Notes: generated from the letters alone by a model not told the origin. DNA of 64,000 bases from Lachnospiraceae bacterium (GCA_014804795.1 JAAUZC010000007.1:1-64000); one strand, 5' to 3'; shown: positions 35,301-44,351, numbered from the stretch's first letter. A program made the numbers and translations.

Positions 35301-35887
35301 TCGAGGATTATAAAAATGTCATGGAGCGGTATACTTTCTTAAAGGGGCAGCATGATGACCTGATCGAGGCGGAAAAGACACTGGAAAATATCATTACAGA
35401 GCTTGATGCGGCGATGCGTAAGCAGTTTGAGGAGAAATTCAGAGAGATTGGCAAAGAATTTGACAAAGTCTTTAAAGAACTTTTCGGCGGAGGAAAAGGG
35501 ACCTTAGAGCTGATGGAGGATGAAGATATTCTGGAGGCGGGTATTCGGATTATTGCTCAGCCGCCGGGAAAGAAACTGCAGAATATGATGCAGCTTTCCG
35601 GCGGGGAAAAAGCGCTGACAGCGATTGCCCTTCTTTTTGCAATACAGAATCTGAAACCTTCACCGTTCTGTCTGCTGGATGAGATTGAGGCGGCATTAGA
35701 TGAGAATAATGTGACAAGATTTGCGAAATACCTACATAAGCTGACAAAGAATACGCAGTTTATTGTAATCACTCACAGACGCGGAACGATGGAGAAAGCG
35801 GACAGGCTGTATGGTATTACGATGCAGGAGAAGGGAGTGTCGGCCCTTGTCAGTGTGGATCTGATCGATAAGGAGCTGGATGATTAA
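32327..35887 (+). CDS. smc: Chromosome partition protein SMC
   Basis: The 1186-residue ATPase condenses and organises the chromosome with ScpA/ScpB. It has the N-terminal Walker A IVGPNGSGKSNVADAVRWVL (about residue 26), two long coiled coils, a hinge domain (about 500-660, GYGNSVKMVMEQKK to GGAISGGAFKNNS) and a C-terminal ABC signature LSGGEKALTAIALLFA with Walker B FCLLDEIEAALDE. The ATG at 32327 follows AGCAGGAG; a longer frame would overlap rnc deeply. The arrangement between rnc and ftsY is the classical one. Confidence 0.97.
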   Translation: MYLKSIEVQGFKSFANKITFKFHNGITGIVGPNGSGKSNVADAVRWVLGEQKVKQLRGASMQDVIFSGTEMRKPLGYAYVAITLDNKDHQLAIDFEEVTVARRLYRSGESEYMINNSPCRLKDVYELFYDTGIGKEGYSIIGQGQIDKILSGKPEERRELFDEAAGIVKFKRRKAASVKKLENEQQNLLRVSDILAELEKQAGPLEKQAEKARVYLKKREELKTLDVNMFLLDNRQINEQLVKVEENYKTASRDLAQTTEKYEHIKVEYEEIEQEVEHLSEEIEKAHAELTDTSAIRGKLEGEIGILKEQIHSVEGNKEHLLNRLAAVQADIAEKSSDKSGIMTQKASIDGQVAKIEKARDEARERLEEVQTGMERLNTGIENAKNVIMQALNDRATTKSRMERFDTMLEQAQIRKAELTSRLVRVKSDEAEADKLVADLEEEFDKTNRKVTELNEKQAAAENRLAEIKRTLTEDNRLLEETKEKYHREKSKLDALNNLTERYEGYGNSVKMVMEQKKSEKGIVGVVADIIKVEQKYETAIETALGGNIQNIVTEEEETAKRMIAFLKQHKYGRATFLPLTSIKHPQEFKTPEVLKEVGVIGMADELVQIDKKYQNVAKAMLGRIVIVDNVNHALAIAKKYSYGIRMVTLEGELLVPGGAISGGAFKNNSNLLGRRRELDLLEKKVKELSEKTQELEQKIQNIREERNKLRVQSETLRLTLQNAFIEQNTIRLNLEAAKEKKEETAHGFGDLKTEETEIEKKFKEIAAGKEEIREELERSEKLEREENEKIREYQKKLEELRTLESDYAAKASGWDVEVEKMLQKQEFGQQNVDRIDAELKRHEMEKQEIEENMAAGVEEVQRKKHNIEEILLTIEASHKAQSDAEKRLQESTERKEKLSEKQKTFFNRREELSGQMTGLDKEVYRLNAQKEKLEESIEFQINYMWNEYEITLRDAASLRKEELTDLAEMKRDIASLKDQIKKLGDVNVNAIEDYKNVMERYTFLKGQHDDLIEAEKTLENIITELDAAMRKQFEEKFREIGKEFDKVFKELFGGGKGTLELMEDEDILEAGIRIIAQPPGKKLQNMMQLSGGEKALTAIALLFAIQNLKPSPFCLLDEIEAALDENNVTRFAKYLHKLTKNTQFIVITHRRGTMEKADRLYGITMQEKGVSALVSVDLIDKELDD

Positions 35888-35949
35888 AGACCGGCCGTTA
35901 CGGAATACGAAGAGTGGAGAAGGTTTTATATCAGGAGGAAAAGAGGATT

Positions 35950-36201
35950 ATGTTGGAATTTAAGTATGATACGCAGTTGTTGATCGAAGGGAATGATTTA
36001 GATGAGGATGTGATAACAGAGTATTTTAACGAGCATTTTAAAGGTGATTGCCTTCTGGCAGTGGGAGATGAAGAGTTGATCAAGATTCATTTCCACACGA
36101 ATGAGCCGTGGAAAGTGCTCGAGTATTGTGCAGGGCTTGGGGAGATTCATGACATTGTGATTGAAGATATGGACAGGCAGGCGCGGGGATTGAAGGGTTA
36201 A
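35950..36201 (+). CDS. Stand-alone YloV/DAK2-type C-terminal domain protein
   Basis: The 83-residue protein corresponds to the C-terminal module of YloV-type dihydroxyacetone-kinase-like proteins (FakA). Its YDTQLLIEGNDLDEDVITEY, GDCLLAVGDEELIKIHFHTN and PWKVLEYCAGLGEIHDIVIE blocks match in order, but the kinase and linker domains are missing. The short frame is intact with an AGGAGG before the ATG. In FakA the equivalent part interacts with fatty-acid-binding DegV/FakB proteins. It is placed between smc and ftsY and may act as a small binding partner instead of a relic. Confidence 0.7.
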   Translation: MLEFKYDTQLLIEGNDLDEDVITEYFNEHFKGDCLLAVGDEELIKIHFHTNEPWKVLEYCAGLGEIHDIVIEDMDRQARGLKG

Positions 36202-36327
36202 GAAAAAGTCACAGAAATTGTTTCGACAGATCAGGGGGAGCTCAATATGAAAGATATTCTCAAGGTGTTGGTGAGTAAGAAGTGATAATAATGAAATGGC
36301 AGAGATATTCAGGAAGGAGAGAGTGCT

Positions 36328-37275
36328 GTGGGAGAAGAGAAAAAAGGCTTTTTCGGCCGGCTGAAAGAGGGGCTTACCAAGACAAGAAATAATATTGCTT
36401 ATGGAATTGACGGTGTTTTTAACGGTTTCTCCAATATTGATGAGGATTTTTACGAAGAGCTGGAAGAAATTTTGATCATGGGTGATGTTGGAGTCCATGC
36501 GACGGAAGCGATTCTGGAAAAGCTCCGGGTGCAGGTGCGGGAAAACCATATCAAAGAGCCCGGGGATTGTAAGCAGTTTTTAATTCAGAATATCAGGGAG
36601 CAGATGGATGCGCCGGACACAGCCTACGATTTTGAAAAAGAGCAGTCGGTGCTGTTTATTATCGGTGTCAATGGTGTAGGGAAAACGACATCTGTGGGAA
36701 AACTTGCGGCCGGTTTGAAAGCACAGGGGAAAAAAGTGATCATTGGCGCCTGCGATACATTCCGGGCTGCGGCGGGAGAACAGCTTTCGGAATGGGCGAA
36801 CCGTGCCGGAGTGCAGTTAGTAGGAGGAAAAGAGGGAGCGGATCCGGCTTCTGTTTTATTTGATGCAGTGTCTGCGGCGAAGGCGAGACAGGCGGATGTA
36901 CTGATCTGCGATACGGCAGGGAGGCTTCACAATAAGAAGAATCTGATGGAAGAGTTAAAGAAAATGAACCGTATCATTGAGCGGGAATTTCCGGATGCTC
37001 ACAGGGAGAATCTGATCGTATTGGATGCCACGACAGGGCAGAACGCCTTGCAGCAGGCCAGAGAGTTTGGCTCGGTGGCGGATCTGACCGGAATTATTCT
37101 GACAAAGATGGACGGCACGGCAAAGGGCGGCATCGCGATAGCGATTCAGTCGGAATTACAGGTTCCGGTGAAATATATCGGCGTTGGTGAGAAACTGGAA
37201 GATCTGCAGAAGTTTGATGCTGAGGCGTTTGTGAGCGCTCTGTTTGATGAGAGAACGGAAGCGGATATCGAATAA
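36328..37275 (+). CDS. ftsY: Signal recognition particle receptor FtsY
   Basis: The 315-residue SRP GTPase receives ribosome-nascent-chain/SRP complexes at the membrane. It has a short N-terminal helical region without the long acidic A-domain, then the NG domain: GVNGVGKTTSVGKLAAGL (G1), CDTFRAAAGEQL, DTAGRLHNKKNLMEEL (G3) and TKMDGTAKGG (G4). The start is GTG with GGAGAG upstream. A 126-bp gap separates it from the small DAK-domain gene; I see nothing in that gap. Confidence 0.97.
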   Translation: MGEEKKGFFGRLKEGLTKTRNNIAYGIDGVFNGFSNIDEDFYEELEEILIMGDVGVHATEAILEKLRVQVRENHIKEPGDCKQFLIQNIREQMDAPDTAYDFEKEQSVLFIIGVNGVGKTTSVGKLAAGLKAQGKKVIIGACDTFRAAAGEQLSEWANRAGVQLVGGKEGADPASVLFDAVSAAKARQADVLICDTAGRLHNKKNLMEELKKMNRIIEREFPDAHRENLIVLDATTGQNALQQAREFGSVADLTGIILTKMDGTAKGGIAIAIQSELQVPVKYIGVGEKLEDLQKFDAEAFVSALFDERTEADIE

Positions 37276-37280
37276 AACAC

Positions 37281-37300
37281 TGTGGAACTGGAATGGGAGG
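37281..37300 (+). promoter_or_regulatory. Recurrent leader motif before ilvA
   Basis: TGTGGAACTGGAATGGGAGG precedes the ATG at 37306 by 5 bases. It is a variant of the sequence before ilvN copy 1, walJ, the DUF711 gene and the radical SAM gene, and contains the SD. Confidence 0.45.
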
Positions 37301-37305
37301 ACAAG

Positions 37306-38517
37306 ATGCTGACACTTGAAAAGTTTGAAGAAGCCTGCGAGGTAGTCAAAAAAGTTACGTTGGAGACAAAGCTTGTATACAGCGATTTTTTGAGTAAGCA
37401 GAGTGGGAACAGGGTCTATTTAAAACCGGAAAATATGCAGTTTACCGGAGCATATAAGGTGCGCGGTGCGTACTATAAAATGAGCACGCTGTCGGAAGAG
37501 GAGAGACAAAAGGGGCTGATCACGGCTTCTGCGGGTAACCATGCCCAGGGCGTTGCCTATGCAGCGCAGTGTTACGGTGTGAAAGCGATTATTGTCATGC
37601 CTACGACAACACCTCTTATCAAGGTAAACCGCACAAAGGGTTATGGAGCGGAAGTGATTCTGCACGGTGATGTATACGATGAGGCATGCGCTCATGCGCT
37701 GAAACTGGCGGAGGAAGAGGGCTATACTTTTGTGCATCCTTTTGATGATCTGGCTGTGGCAACCGGACAGGGGACGATTGCGATGGAAATCGTAAAGGAA
37801 CTGCCGCTTGTGGATATGATTTTAGTGCCCATCGGCGGCGGCGGGCTGGCAACGGGCGTATCCACTTTGGCAAAGCTTCTCAATCCGAAAATACAGGTGA
37901 TCGGCGTGGAGCCTGCGGGCGCGGCATGTATGCAGGAATCTTTAACGAAAAATGAAGTGACTACACTGGAGTCTGTTTCCACGATCGCGGACGGTACGGC
38001 AGTAAAGACGCCGGGGGAGAAAATATTCCCTTATATTAAACAGAATCTGGACGGCATAATCACAGTGGAAGATGAAGAGCTGGTTGTTTCTTTTCTGGAT
38101 ATGGTGGAAAACCATAAGATGGTCATCGAAAATTCCGGCCTTTTGACAGTGGCGGCGGTTAAGCATCTGGACTGCAAGGATAAGAGAATCGTTTCCATTT
38201 TGAGCGGAGGCAATATGGATGTGATCACAATGTCCTCCGTAGTACAACAGGGTTTGATCTTCCGTGACAGAATTTTTACGGTGTCGGTGCTTCTGCCGGA
38301 TAAGCCGGGCGAACTTTGCAGAGTGGCTGGTATTATTGCAGAGGAAAACGGCAATGTTATCAAGTTGGAACACAACCAGTTTGTCACAACGAATCGAAAT
38401 GCCGCAGTGGAACTTAAGATCACAATGGAAGCTTTTGGCACAGAACATAAGAATAAAATTATCGATGCGTTGAAACATAAAGGATATCAGCCGAAATTGA
38501 CAACAACAAATATTTAG
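37306..38517 (+). CDS. ilvA: Threonine ammonia-lyase (threonine dehydratase) with ACT domain
   Basis: The 403-residue PLP enzyme deaminates threonine to 2-oxobutyrate, the entry to isoleucine. The PLP lysine lies in NMQFTGAYKVRGAYYKMS (about residue 52), the phosphate loop is GGGGLATGVS, and SGGNMD closes the catalytic domain. The last ~75 residues form an ACT domain (VSVLLPDKPGELCRVAGIIA). This length and single ACT match the catabolic/biosynthetic short form, so isoleucine control is possible but unproven. The ilvBNC genes lie 25 kb away. Confidence 0.93.
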   Translation: MLTLEKFEEACEVVKKVTLETKLVYSDFLSKQSGNRVYLKPENMQFTGAYKVRGAYYKMSTLSEEERQKGLITASAGNHAQGVAYAAQCYGVKAIIVMPTTTPLIKVNRTKGYGAEVILHGDVYDEACAHALKLAEEEGYTFVHPFDDLAVATGQGTIAMEIVKELPLVDMILVPIGGGGLATGVSTLAKLLNPKIQVIGVEPAGAACMQESLTKNEVTTLESVSTIADGTAVKTPGEKIFPYIKQNLDGIITVEDEELVVSFLDMVENHKMVIENSGLLTVAAVKHLDCKDKRIVSILSGGNMDVITMSSVVQQGLIFRDRIFTVSVLLPDKPGELCRVAGIIAEENGNVIKLEHNQFVTTNRNAAVELKITMEAFGTEHKNKIIDALKHKGYQPKLTTTNI

Positions 38518-38562
38518 AAACAGGGTAATCATAACAGCTAATTGAGGAAGGGAAACAGATAC

Positions 38563-39453
38563 ATGGTAAAAGCGGTAGAGGAAAAACTGAAACAGCAAAA
38601 GATTTTCAGAATAATCTGGGATTATATGATCATTACGGTTTTTTCTCTGACTTATGCGGTGGGCATCAGTCTCTTTCTTGATCCCAATAATCTGGCTCCG
38701 GGCGGTGTCAGCGGTATTTCGATCATGCTTAGCCGTATCACGCCGCTGCCCACCGGTACCTGGATCATATTGCTCAATATACCGATTTTGGCGCTGGGGC
38801 TTTGGAAATTCGGTCTGAAATTTTTGATCTCCACTATTTACTGCACAATGATCAGCTCTGTTTTTATGAATATATTATCAGGATTTGGAGCGTTGACGTC
38901 AGATAAACTTCTCGCAGCATTGGCAGGTGGTACGATTATGGCGGTCTCTCTTGGCATGATCTTTAAAGCGGGGGCTACTACCGGCGGTGTGGATATTATT
39001 ATCAAAGTACTGCGGTTAAAATATAAGCATTTAAAAACGGGCAATCTTTATTTGCTGATGGATGCGGCTGTTGTGACATTATCCGGTATTATGTTTAACA
39101 ATCTGGAGATTGCTCTCTATGCGGCAGTTACAATTTTCGTAAACTCTGTGGTGCTGGATACCGTGCTTTACGGAAGGGATGGCGCAAAGATGATCTATAT
39201 TATCAGCGACTATCCGAAGCAGATTACGGATAGACTGCTCGCAGATCTGGACATTGGGGTGACCAGTCTGCATGGCGAGGGCGCTTACAGCGGGAAAGAA
39301 AAGGAAGTGCTGATGTGCGTTATGCGAAAGCCGCTTGCTCCTAAGGCGCAGCAGATCGTCAGGGAAGAGGATGCGGAAGCGTTTATGATTGTTTCAGATG
39401 CCACAGAGATCTTTGGAGAGGGTTATAAGAGCTATTTTGGTGAGAGATTGTGA
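38563..39453 (+). CDS. YitT-family membrane protein (DUF161/DUF2179)
   Basis: The 296-residue protein has about five to six membrane helices at the N-terminus (AVGISLFLDPNNLAPGGVSG is the YitT hallmark; a KAGATTGGVDII block follows). The C-terminal DUF2179 domain (about 215-290, KMIYIISDYPKQITDRLLAD) is soluble and probably binds a ligand. The physiological function is not settled. The ATG at 38563 with GAGGAAGGGA upstream is used instead of the TTG at 38542. Confidence 0.9.
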   Translation: MVKAVEEKLKQQKIFRIIWDYMIITVFSLTYAVGISLFLDPNNLAPGGVSGISIMLSRITPLPTGTWIILLNIPILALGLWKFGLKFLISTIYCTMISSVFMNILSGFGALTSDKLLAALAGGTIMAVSLGMIFKAGATTGGVDIIIKVLRLKYKHLKTGNLYLLMDAAVVTLSGIMFNNLEIALYAAVTIFVNSVVLDTVLYGRDGAKMIYIISDYPKQITDRLLADLDIGVTSLHGEGAYSGKEKEVLMCVMRKPLAPKAQQIVREEDAEAFMIVSDATEIFGEGYKSYFGERL

Positions 39454-39525
39454 TAGTACACTTTTGGTAAAAATACCTTGCTTTACAAAGCGGAATAAAT
39501 CATGTAAAATGTGAATAGTTATAAA

Positions 39526-39552
39526 CAGGCCTTGTGCTGTCTGGCCTGAACT
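39526..39552 (+). terminator. Hairpin after the YitT gene
   Basis: CAGGCC and GGCCTG form a 6-bp GC stem with an 11-base loop, followed by AACTTTT. It is the likely end of the ilvA-yitT transcript. Confidence 0.45.
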
Positions 39553-39607
39553 TTTAAAAAGTTATTATCTGATAGTAATGATTTTAGAATAAAAAGAAAG
39601 TGGTGCT

Positions 39608-40306
39608 ATGGAATATAAAAGAATTGATGAAAACACGATACGTTGTATCGTAACGGAAGAAGATATGGAGAACTTTGGCCTGAATCTGGATGAGTTTTTG
39701 AGCCATTCCGGCAGGTCAGATGAGTTTTTACAGTACATAGTCTCGGAGGCAAGAGACGAATTGGGATATCAGAATGATAAAGGCATCGTATCCATGCGTT
39801 TGGAAGTACTGGGCGACGGGCGTATCAGTCTTACCTTTGGCAGCGGTGATGAAAAACAGATACGAGAGCAGGTTTTAAAATATCTGAAAGAACTGACGGA
39901 AAGCCGTATTTTGCAGGAAGTCGGAAAGATATTTGGAGAAAAACAGAAGGAGGCGCTTCCGGTACAGGAAAACCAAAATCCGGCAGGAAAGACATCGGAA
40001 GAGACGAAGGAACTGAAAGAGCCTTACCGTATGTACTGTTTTGCATCTTTCAGAGATGTTATGGACTATTGTCATGCGATCGGTTTAAAACAGCCGATTA
40101 AAAGCCATCTTTATAAAGAGAAGGAAGACTATTATCTGATCGTGGACAGATACCGTATCTCGGAGTATCATTTCAACCTGCTTACGGCGGTTGCATTTGA
40201 CTACGGAAAGGTTTTGGTGGAATCGGACTATTTATATGATCATCTGCGTGAGCATGGTGAGCTTTTGATCGGAGAGCGGGCGATCGGAACACTGAGGAAA
40301 ATCTGA
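39608..40306 (+). CDS. mecA: MecA-like ClpC adaptor protein
   Basis: The 232-residue protein has the MecA layout: an N-terminal substrate-binding domain (MEYKRIDENTIRCIVTEEDM, about 1-80), an acidic linker (about 115-140, EETKELKEP) and a C-terminal ClpC-binding domain starting at about 142 (MYCFASFRDVMDYCHAIG). MecA proteins feed substrates to the ClpCP protease; in Bacillus this controls competence. The role in this anaerobe is not known. A terminator follows directly. Confidence 0.85.
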   Translation: MEYKRIDENTIRCIVTEEDMENFGLNLDEFLSHSGRSDEFLQYIVSEARDELGYQNDKGIVSMRLEVLGDGRISLTFGSGDEKQIREQVLKYLKELTESRILQEVGKIFGEKQKEALPVQENQNPAGKTSEETKELKEPYRMYCFASFRDVMDYCHAIGLKQPIKSHLYKEKEDYYLIVDRYRISEYHFNLLTAVAFDYGKVLVESDYLYDHLREHGELLIGERAIGTLRKI

Positions 40307-40333
40307 CGGATAAAAAGAAGAGAAATAAAGGAG

Positions 40334-40369
40334 AAGGCGAAACAGCGGTACCGGCTTTTCGCCTTTTTT
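40334..40369 (+). terminator. Terminator after mecA
   Basis: AAGGCGAAA and TTTTCGCCTTTTTT form the outer stem around a smaller inner GGTACC dyad, with six T at the 3' side. Confidence 0.75.
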
Positions 40370-40451
40370 GCACAGGAGCACATGCTGTGATGCAGAAGAA
40401 AATACAGGAAACACATATTTGAAGGATATGGAAAAGAGCAGGGTTACTGGT

Positions 40452-40805
40452 ATGAAAAATCAAGAAGAGAAACTGCAGTGCATACAGATAACAAAAATGA
40501 TTCCGGCGTTTATTGACAGGGAACTGTCTTACAGGGAATTGGAACAGTTTATGGAACATGTAAAAGAATGTGAAAGCTGCAGGGAGGAACTTTCCATACA
40601 ATTTCTCGTAGAAGTGGGATTAAACAGTCTGGAGGCAGGAAATACTTTTGATTTACAGGAAGAGCTGATCACGGCAATGGAAGAGGCGGAAAGAAAAGTA
40701 CAGATTTACCGTTTTTTGAAAAAGAGTATTTTTGTTCTGGGCTGTATCGGAATAGCGGGTGCATTCCTTGCTGTTGTTTTGCTGCTCTTATATTTTCTGG
40801 TTTGA
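40452..40805 (+). CDS. Zinc-finger (HC2-type) anti-sigma-like membrane protein
   Basis: The 117-residue protein has a cytoplasmic putative zinc finger with the H-x3-C-x2-C pattern (FMEHVKECESCREEL), helical linker residues and a C-terminal membrane helix (SIFVLGCIGIAGAFLAVVLL). This matches zf-HC2 anti-sigma factors, but no sigma gene is adjacent. The start is uncertain: an ATG at 40428 is also possible, while longer frames run into the terminator. It may sense envelope state or be an orphan regulator. Confidence 0.7.
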   Translation: MKNQEEKLQCIQITKMIPAFIDRELSYRELEQFMEHVKECESCREELSIQFLVEVGLNSLEAGNTFDLQEELITAMEEAERKVQIYRFLKKSIFVLGCIGIAGAFLAVVLLLLYFLV

Positions 40806-40859
40806 ACAGAAAATACTATAAAATATAAATCGAAAAATACGCGATGAAAGAGGAATAAA

Positions 40860-43547
40860 ATGGCAAAGAAACTGGTTTTAATAGATGGACACAGTATTTT
40901 GAACAGGGCCTTTTACGGACTGCCCGATCTGACCAATGCACAGGGACAGCATACAGGCGGTGTATACGGTTTTTTGACGATCATGTTTAAGATATTGTCG
41001 GAGGAAAATGCAGATTATCTGGCGGTTGCTTTCGATGTCCATGCTCCAACATTTCGTCATGAGATATATGCCGATTATAAAGGGACAAGAAAGCCCATGC
41101 CGGAAGAACTGCGGGAGCAGGTGCCGCTTATCAAGCAGGTGCTTCGGGCAATGGGAATTTTGACGATAGAAAAGCCCGGACTGGAGGCAGACGATATCCT
41201 CGGGACACTGGCAAAGCGCGCAGAACGGGATGGTATGGAAGTTTCACTGATTTCCGGAGACAGGGATTTTTTACAGATTGCCAGTGGGCATATTAAGATA
41301 CGGATTCCCAAGACGAAGGGGGGCCGCACGGAAGTTGAGGACTATTATGCAAAGGATGTGGAGGCCGCTTATCAGGTGACGCCGTTACAGTTTATTGAAT
41401 TGAAGGCGTTGATGGGAGATACAGCGGACAATATTCCAGGAGTGCCGAAAGTGGGGGAGAAGACGGCAAAAGACCTGATGGTCACATACGGCTCTCTGGA
41501 AAATATTTATGAACATCTGGAAGAAATATCCAAAAAGAGCATCAGAGAATCTCTTGCGGCAAACCGTGAGCTGGCAGATTTAAGTTTAAAACTTGCCACG
41601 ATCAATACAGACGGTGAGTTCCCGTTTGCTTATGAGGATGCGGCAATCGGAGATTTTTATACCGATGAAGCTTACGAGCTGTTTCAGAAGCTGGCATTCA
41701 AAAATTTGTTGGACAGGTTTGACAAGGATAAAGGAAAACAGGAAATCGTCTGGCAGGAATTAAAGAAAGAAAAAGAACTGGAGAAGTTTTTGAAAAAAGC
41801 GGAGGATAAGAAACAGGTATCCTTGCTCTTTTATAATACAGAAAAGAAGGGACTTCAGGAAAATGAGCAGTTAAGCTTTTTTTCCAAAGAAGAGCCGACA
41901 GAGAGATTGTTGTGCGCGGCGTTTTCCGTGCCGGATGAGGATGCGGCGTTTGTTGATTGTGAGAATATTCCCTCAGCCTTTTTGTGGGAAAAAGTGGAAG
42001 CGCTTTGTAAAAAAGGGGTTAGTCTTACCGGTTTTCAGATCAAAGACTATTATGCTTATCTGGGAGAGGAGACAGGGACGGGGCAGCTTTTTGATGTGCT
42101 GATCGCGGCATATCTGTTGAATCCCCTGAAAAGCGATTATCAGATAGAGGATGTGGCAGGGGAGTATCTGGGGAAAAGTTTTGCCTCCTATGGACAGCTT
42201 TTCGGAAAAAAGAAACCGTCTGAGGCGCTTGACGAACAGAGAGAAGATTTTGTGCGGTATCTGTGCGGTATTGTTACCGTTTTATCGGAAAGCAGACCTA
42301 TATTGGAGAAAAAACTGAAAGAGACGAAACAGTTTTATCTGTTTGAGGAAGTGGAAATGCCCTTGTCCAGAGTGTTATACCATATGGAGACAGAAGGCGT
42401 TTTAGTGAAACCTCAGGAATTGAAAGAGTACGGTGATGCCTTAAGCGGCAGGATCAAAGAGCTGGAAGAATCTATCTGGCAGAAGGCAGATACGCAGTTT
42501 AATATCAATTCCCCGAAGCAGCTTGGCGAAGTATTGTTCGAGACAATGAAACTGCCCGGCGGAAAAAAGACAAAGACCGGTTATTCCACGGCGGCGGATG
42601 TGCTGGAGAAACTGGCTCCCGAGCATCCGATCGTCAGTGAGATTCTGGAATACCGGACGCTTGCAAAATTAAAGTCCACTTATGCGGACGGACTGGCGGC
42701 CTTTATCGGGGAAGATAAGAGAATTCATACTACGTTTAATCAGACGATCACGGCCACCGGACGGCTCAGTTCCACGGAACCGAATTTGCAGAATATTCCG
42801 ATGCGAATGGAATTGGGGCGGCGGATCCGAAAGGTTTTTGTGCCCAAAGAGGGCTTTGTGCTGATGGATGCGGACTATTCTCAGATTGAGCTGCGTGTGT
42901 TGGCTTCCATGTCGGGGGATGAGCAGTTGATAGACGCTTACAGGCAGGAGGCGGATATCCACAGAATTACGGCGTCGAAAGTATTCCATGTAAAACAGGA
43001 GGATGTAACGCCTTTGCAGAGACGGAATGCAAAAGCCGTAAATTTTGGTATTGTGTATGGCATCAGTTCCTTCGGGTTAAGCCAGGATCTGAGCATTTCC
43101 AAAAAAGAAGCGGCGGAGTATATTGAGAAATATTTTGAGACTTATCCGGGGATTAAGACGTTTTTGGATACCTGTGTAAAAGATGCGAAAGAAAGCGGAT
43201 ATTCTGTGACAATGTTTGGCAGGAGGCGTCCCATACCGGAACTTTCGTCGGGAAATTTCATGCAGCGTTCCTTCGGGGAGCGGGTGGCGATGAACGCACC
43301 GATTCAGGGAACGGCGGCGGATATCATTAAGATTGCGATGGTGCGGGTAGACGAAAGGCTGAGAAAAGAGGGATTTCGTTCGAGGCTGATTTTGCAGGTG
43401 CATGATGAGCTGTTAATAGAGACTGCAGCGGAGGAGATCGAACAGGTACGGGAGATATTGAGTACAGAGATGCGGCAGGCGGCAAAACTGGCGGTGGAAC
43501 TGGAGATTGATTTAAGCACCGGGGATAACTGGTATGATGCGCATTGA
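40860..43547 (+). CDS. polA: DNA polymerase I
   Basis: The 895-residue enzyme has a 5'-nuclease domain (about 1-290; LEADDILGTLA, ISGDRDFLQI, GDTADNIPGVPKVGEKTA). A 3'-5' exonuclease-fold domain (about 300-490) lacks a clear catalytic DxE and is probably inactive, as in Bacillus. The polymerase domain has motif A DYSQIELRVLASMSGD, motif B RRNAKAVNFGIVYGISSFG and motif C VHDELLIE. It fills gaps and removes Okazaki primers. The open frame is complete. Confidence 0.97.
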   Translation: MAKKLVLIDGHSILNRAFYGLPDLTNAQGQHTGGVYGFLTIMFKILSEENADYLAVAFDVHAPTFRHEIYADYKGTRKPMPEELREQVPLIKQVLRAMGILTIEKPGLEADDILGTLAKRAERDGMEVSLISGDRDFLQIASGHIKIRIPKTKGGRTEVEDYYAKDVEAAYQVTPLQFIELKALMGDTADNIPGVPKVGEKTAKDLMVTYGSLENIYEHLEEISKKSIRESLAANRELADLSLKLATINTDGEFPFAYEDAAIGDFYTDEAYELFQKLAFKNLLDRFDKDKGKQEIVWQELKKEKELEKFLKKAEDKKQVSLLFYNTEKKGLQENEQLSFFSKEEPTERLLCAAFSVPDEDAAFVDCENIPSAFLWEKVEALCKKGVSLTGFQIKDYYAYLGEETGTGQLFDVLIAAYLLNPLKSDYQIEDVAGEYLGKSFASYGQLFGKKKPSEALDEQREDFVRYLCGIVTVLSESRPILEKKLKETKQFYLFEEVEMPLSRVLYHMETEGVLVKPQELKEYGDALSGRIKELEESIWQKADTQFNINSPKQLGEVLFETMKLPGGKKTKTGYSTAADVLEKLAPEHPIVSEILEYRTLAKLKSTYADGLAAFIGEDKRIHTTFNQTITATGRLSSTEPNLQNIPMRMELGRRIRKVFVPKEGFVLMDADYSQIELRVLASMSGDEQLIDAYRQEADIHRITASKVFHVKQEDVTPLQRRNAKAVNFGIVYGISSFGLSQDLSISKKEAAEYIEKYFETYPGIKTFLDTCVKDAKESGYSVTMFGRRRPIPELSSGNFMQRSFGERVAMNAPIQGTAADIIKIAMVRVDERLRKEGFRSRLILQVHDELLIETAAEEIEQVREILSTEMRQAAKLAVELEIDLSTGDNWYDAH

Positions 43548-43601
43548 TGGAATAAAGGGTTAAAGTTAAAAATAAGGGAAGTCTTGAAAGGAAATCTGTT
43601 T

Positions 43602-44351
43602 ATGTGTCAAAACCCAAAGTGTGACATCAGTTCTGCTGCTCTCCATATTCTTGCTATGGGATTTATGCTGTGCGATCATATGTGGGCAATGCTTTTCCCG
43701 GCCGAGGAGTGGCTTACCTGTATTGGACGGATCGCATTTCCGATTTTTGCTTTTATGATTGCAGAAGGGTATTTACGCACCCGCAATCTGCGGCGTTATT
43801 TGCTTCGGATGTTAGTGGGAGCGCTTTTGGCGGAGATTCCCTTTGATTTGATGTACAGCAGCAGTATATTTTATCCCTATCATCAGAACGTGCTCTGGAT
43901 TTTTCTTTTGAGCCTGCTGTTGATCATGCTGATTGAAAAGAGCAGGGCGCGCTTTGGTCCTATATTGGCAGCACTCTCCACAACGGGACTTGTCATACTG
44001 GGATTTTTTCTGGGATATGCAATTATGGCAGATTATTACGGTGTTGGAGTCCTGACGGTTCTGACATTCTACTTTTTCAGGAAACAAAACTGGAAAAGTC
44101 GATTGTGTCAGTTTGTCTGTCTGTATATCCTGAATGTGGAACTGTTGGGCGGCTACTATGATGTGGTTTCGGTATTTGGCCATGAGATAGAGATCATTCG
44201 ACAGGGATTTGCACTTCTGGCATTGATTCCGATATGGCTTTACCGTGGAAGGCAGGGGATTCACAGCAAAGGATTTCAATATTTCTGTTACGCATTCTAT
44301 CCTGTCCATATGCTGTTGCTTTTCGGAGTGAGAGAGTGGATGATCAGATGA
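43602..44351 (+). CDS. TraX-family membrane protein
   Basis: The 249-residue protein has seven to eight membrane helices. ISSAALHILAMGFMLCDHMW and CIGRIAFPIFAFMIAEGYLR are typical of TraX, named for F-pilin acetylation but widespread in Firmicutes without plasmid conjugation, where an O-acyltransferase-like role is assumed. The ATG at 43602 with AAAGGAAA upstream is preferred; a TTG at 43584 is an alternative. No conjugation genes are nearby. Confidence 0.85.
   Translation: MCQNPKCDISSAALHILAMGFMLCDHMWAMLFPAEEWLTCIGRIAFPIFAFMIAEGYLRTRNLRRYLLRMLVGALLAEIPFDLMYSSSIFYPYHQNVLWIFLLSLLLIMLIEKSRARFGPILAALSTTGLVILGFFLGYAIMADYYGVGVLTVLTFYFFRKQNWKSRLCQFVCLYILNVELLGGYYDVVSVFGHEIEIIRQGFALLALIPIWLYRGRQGIHSKGFQYFCYAFYPVHMLLLFGVREWMIR

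Noticed and set aside
35998-36549. Long minus-strand open frame across the DAK-domain and ftsY genes
   Set aside because: It overlaps two well-supported + strand genes and has no recognisable protein features; it is a shadow frame.
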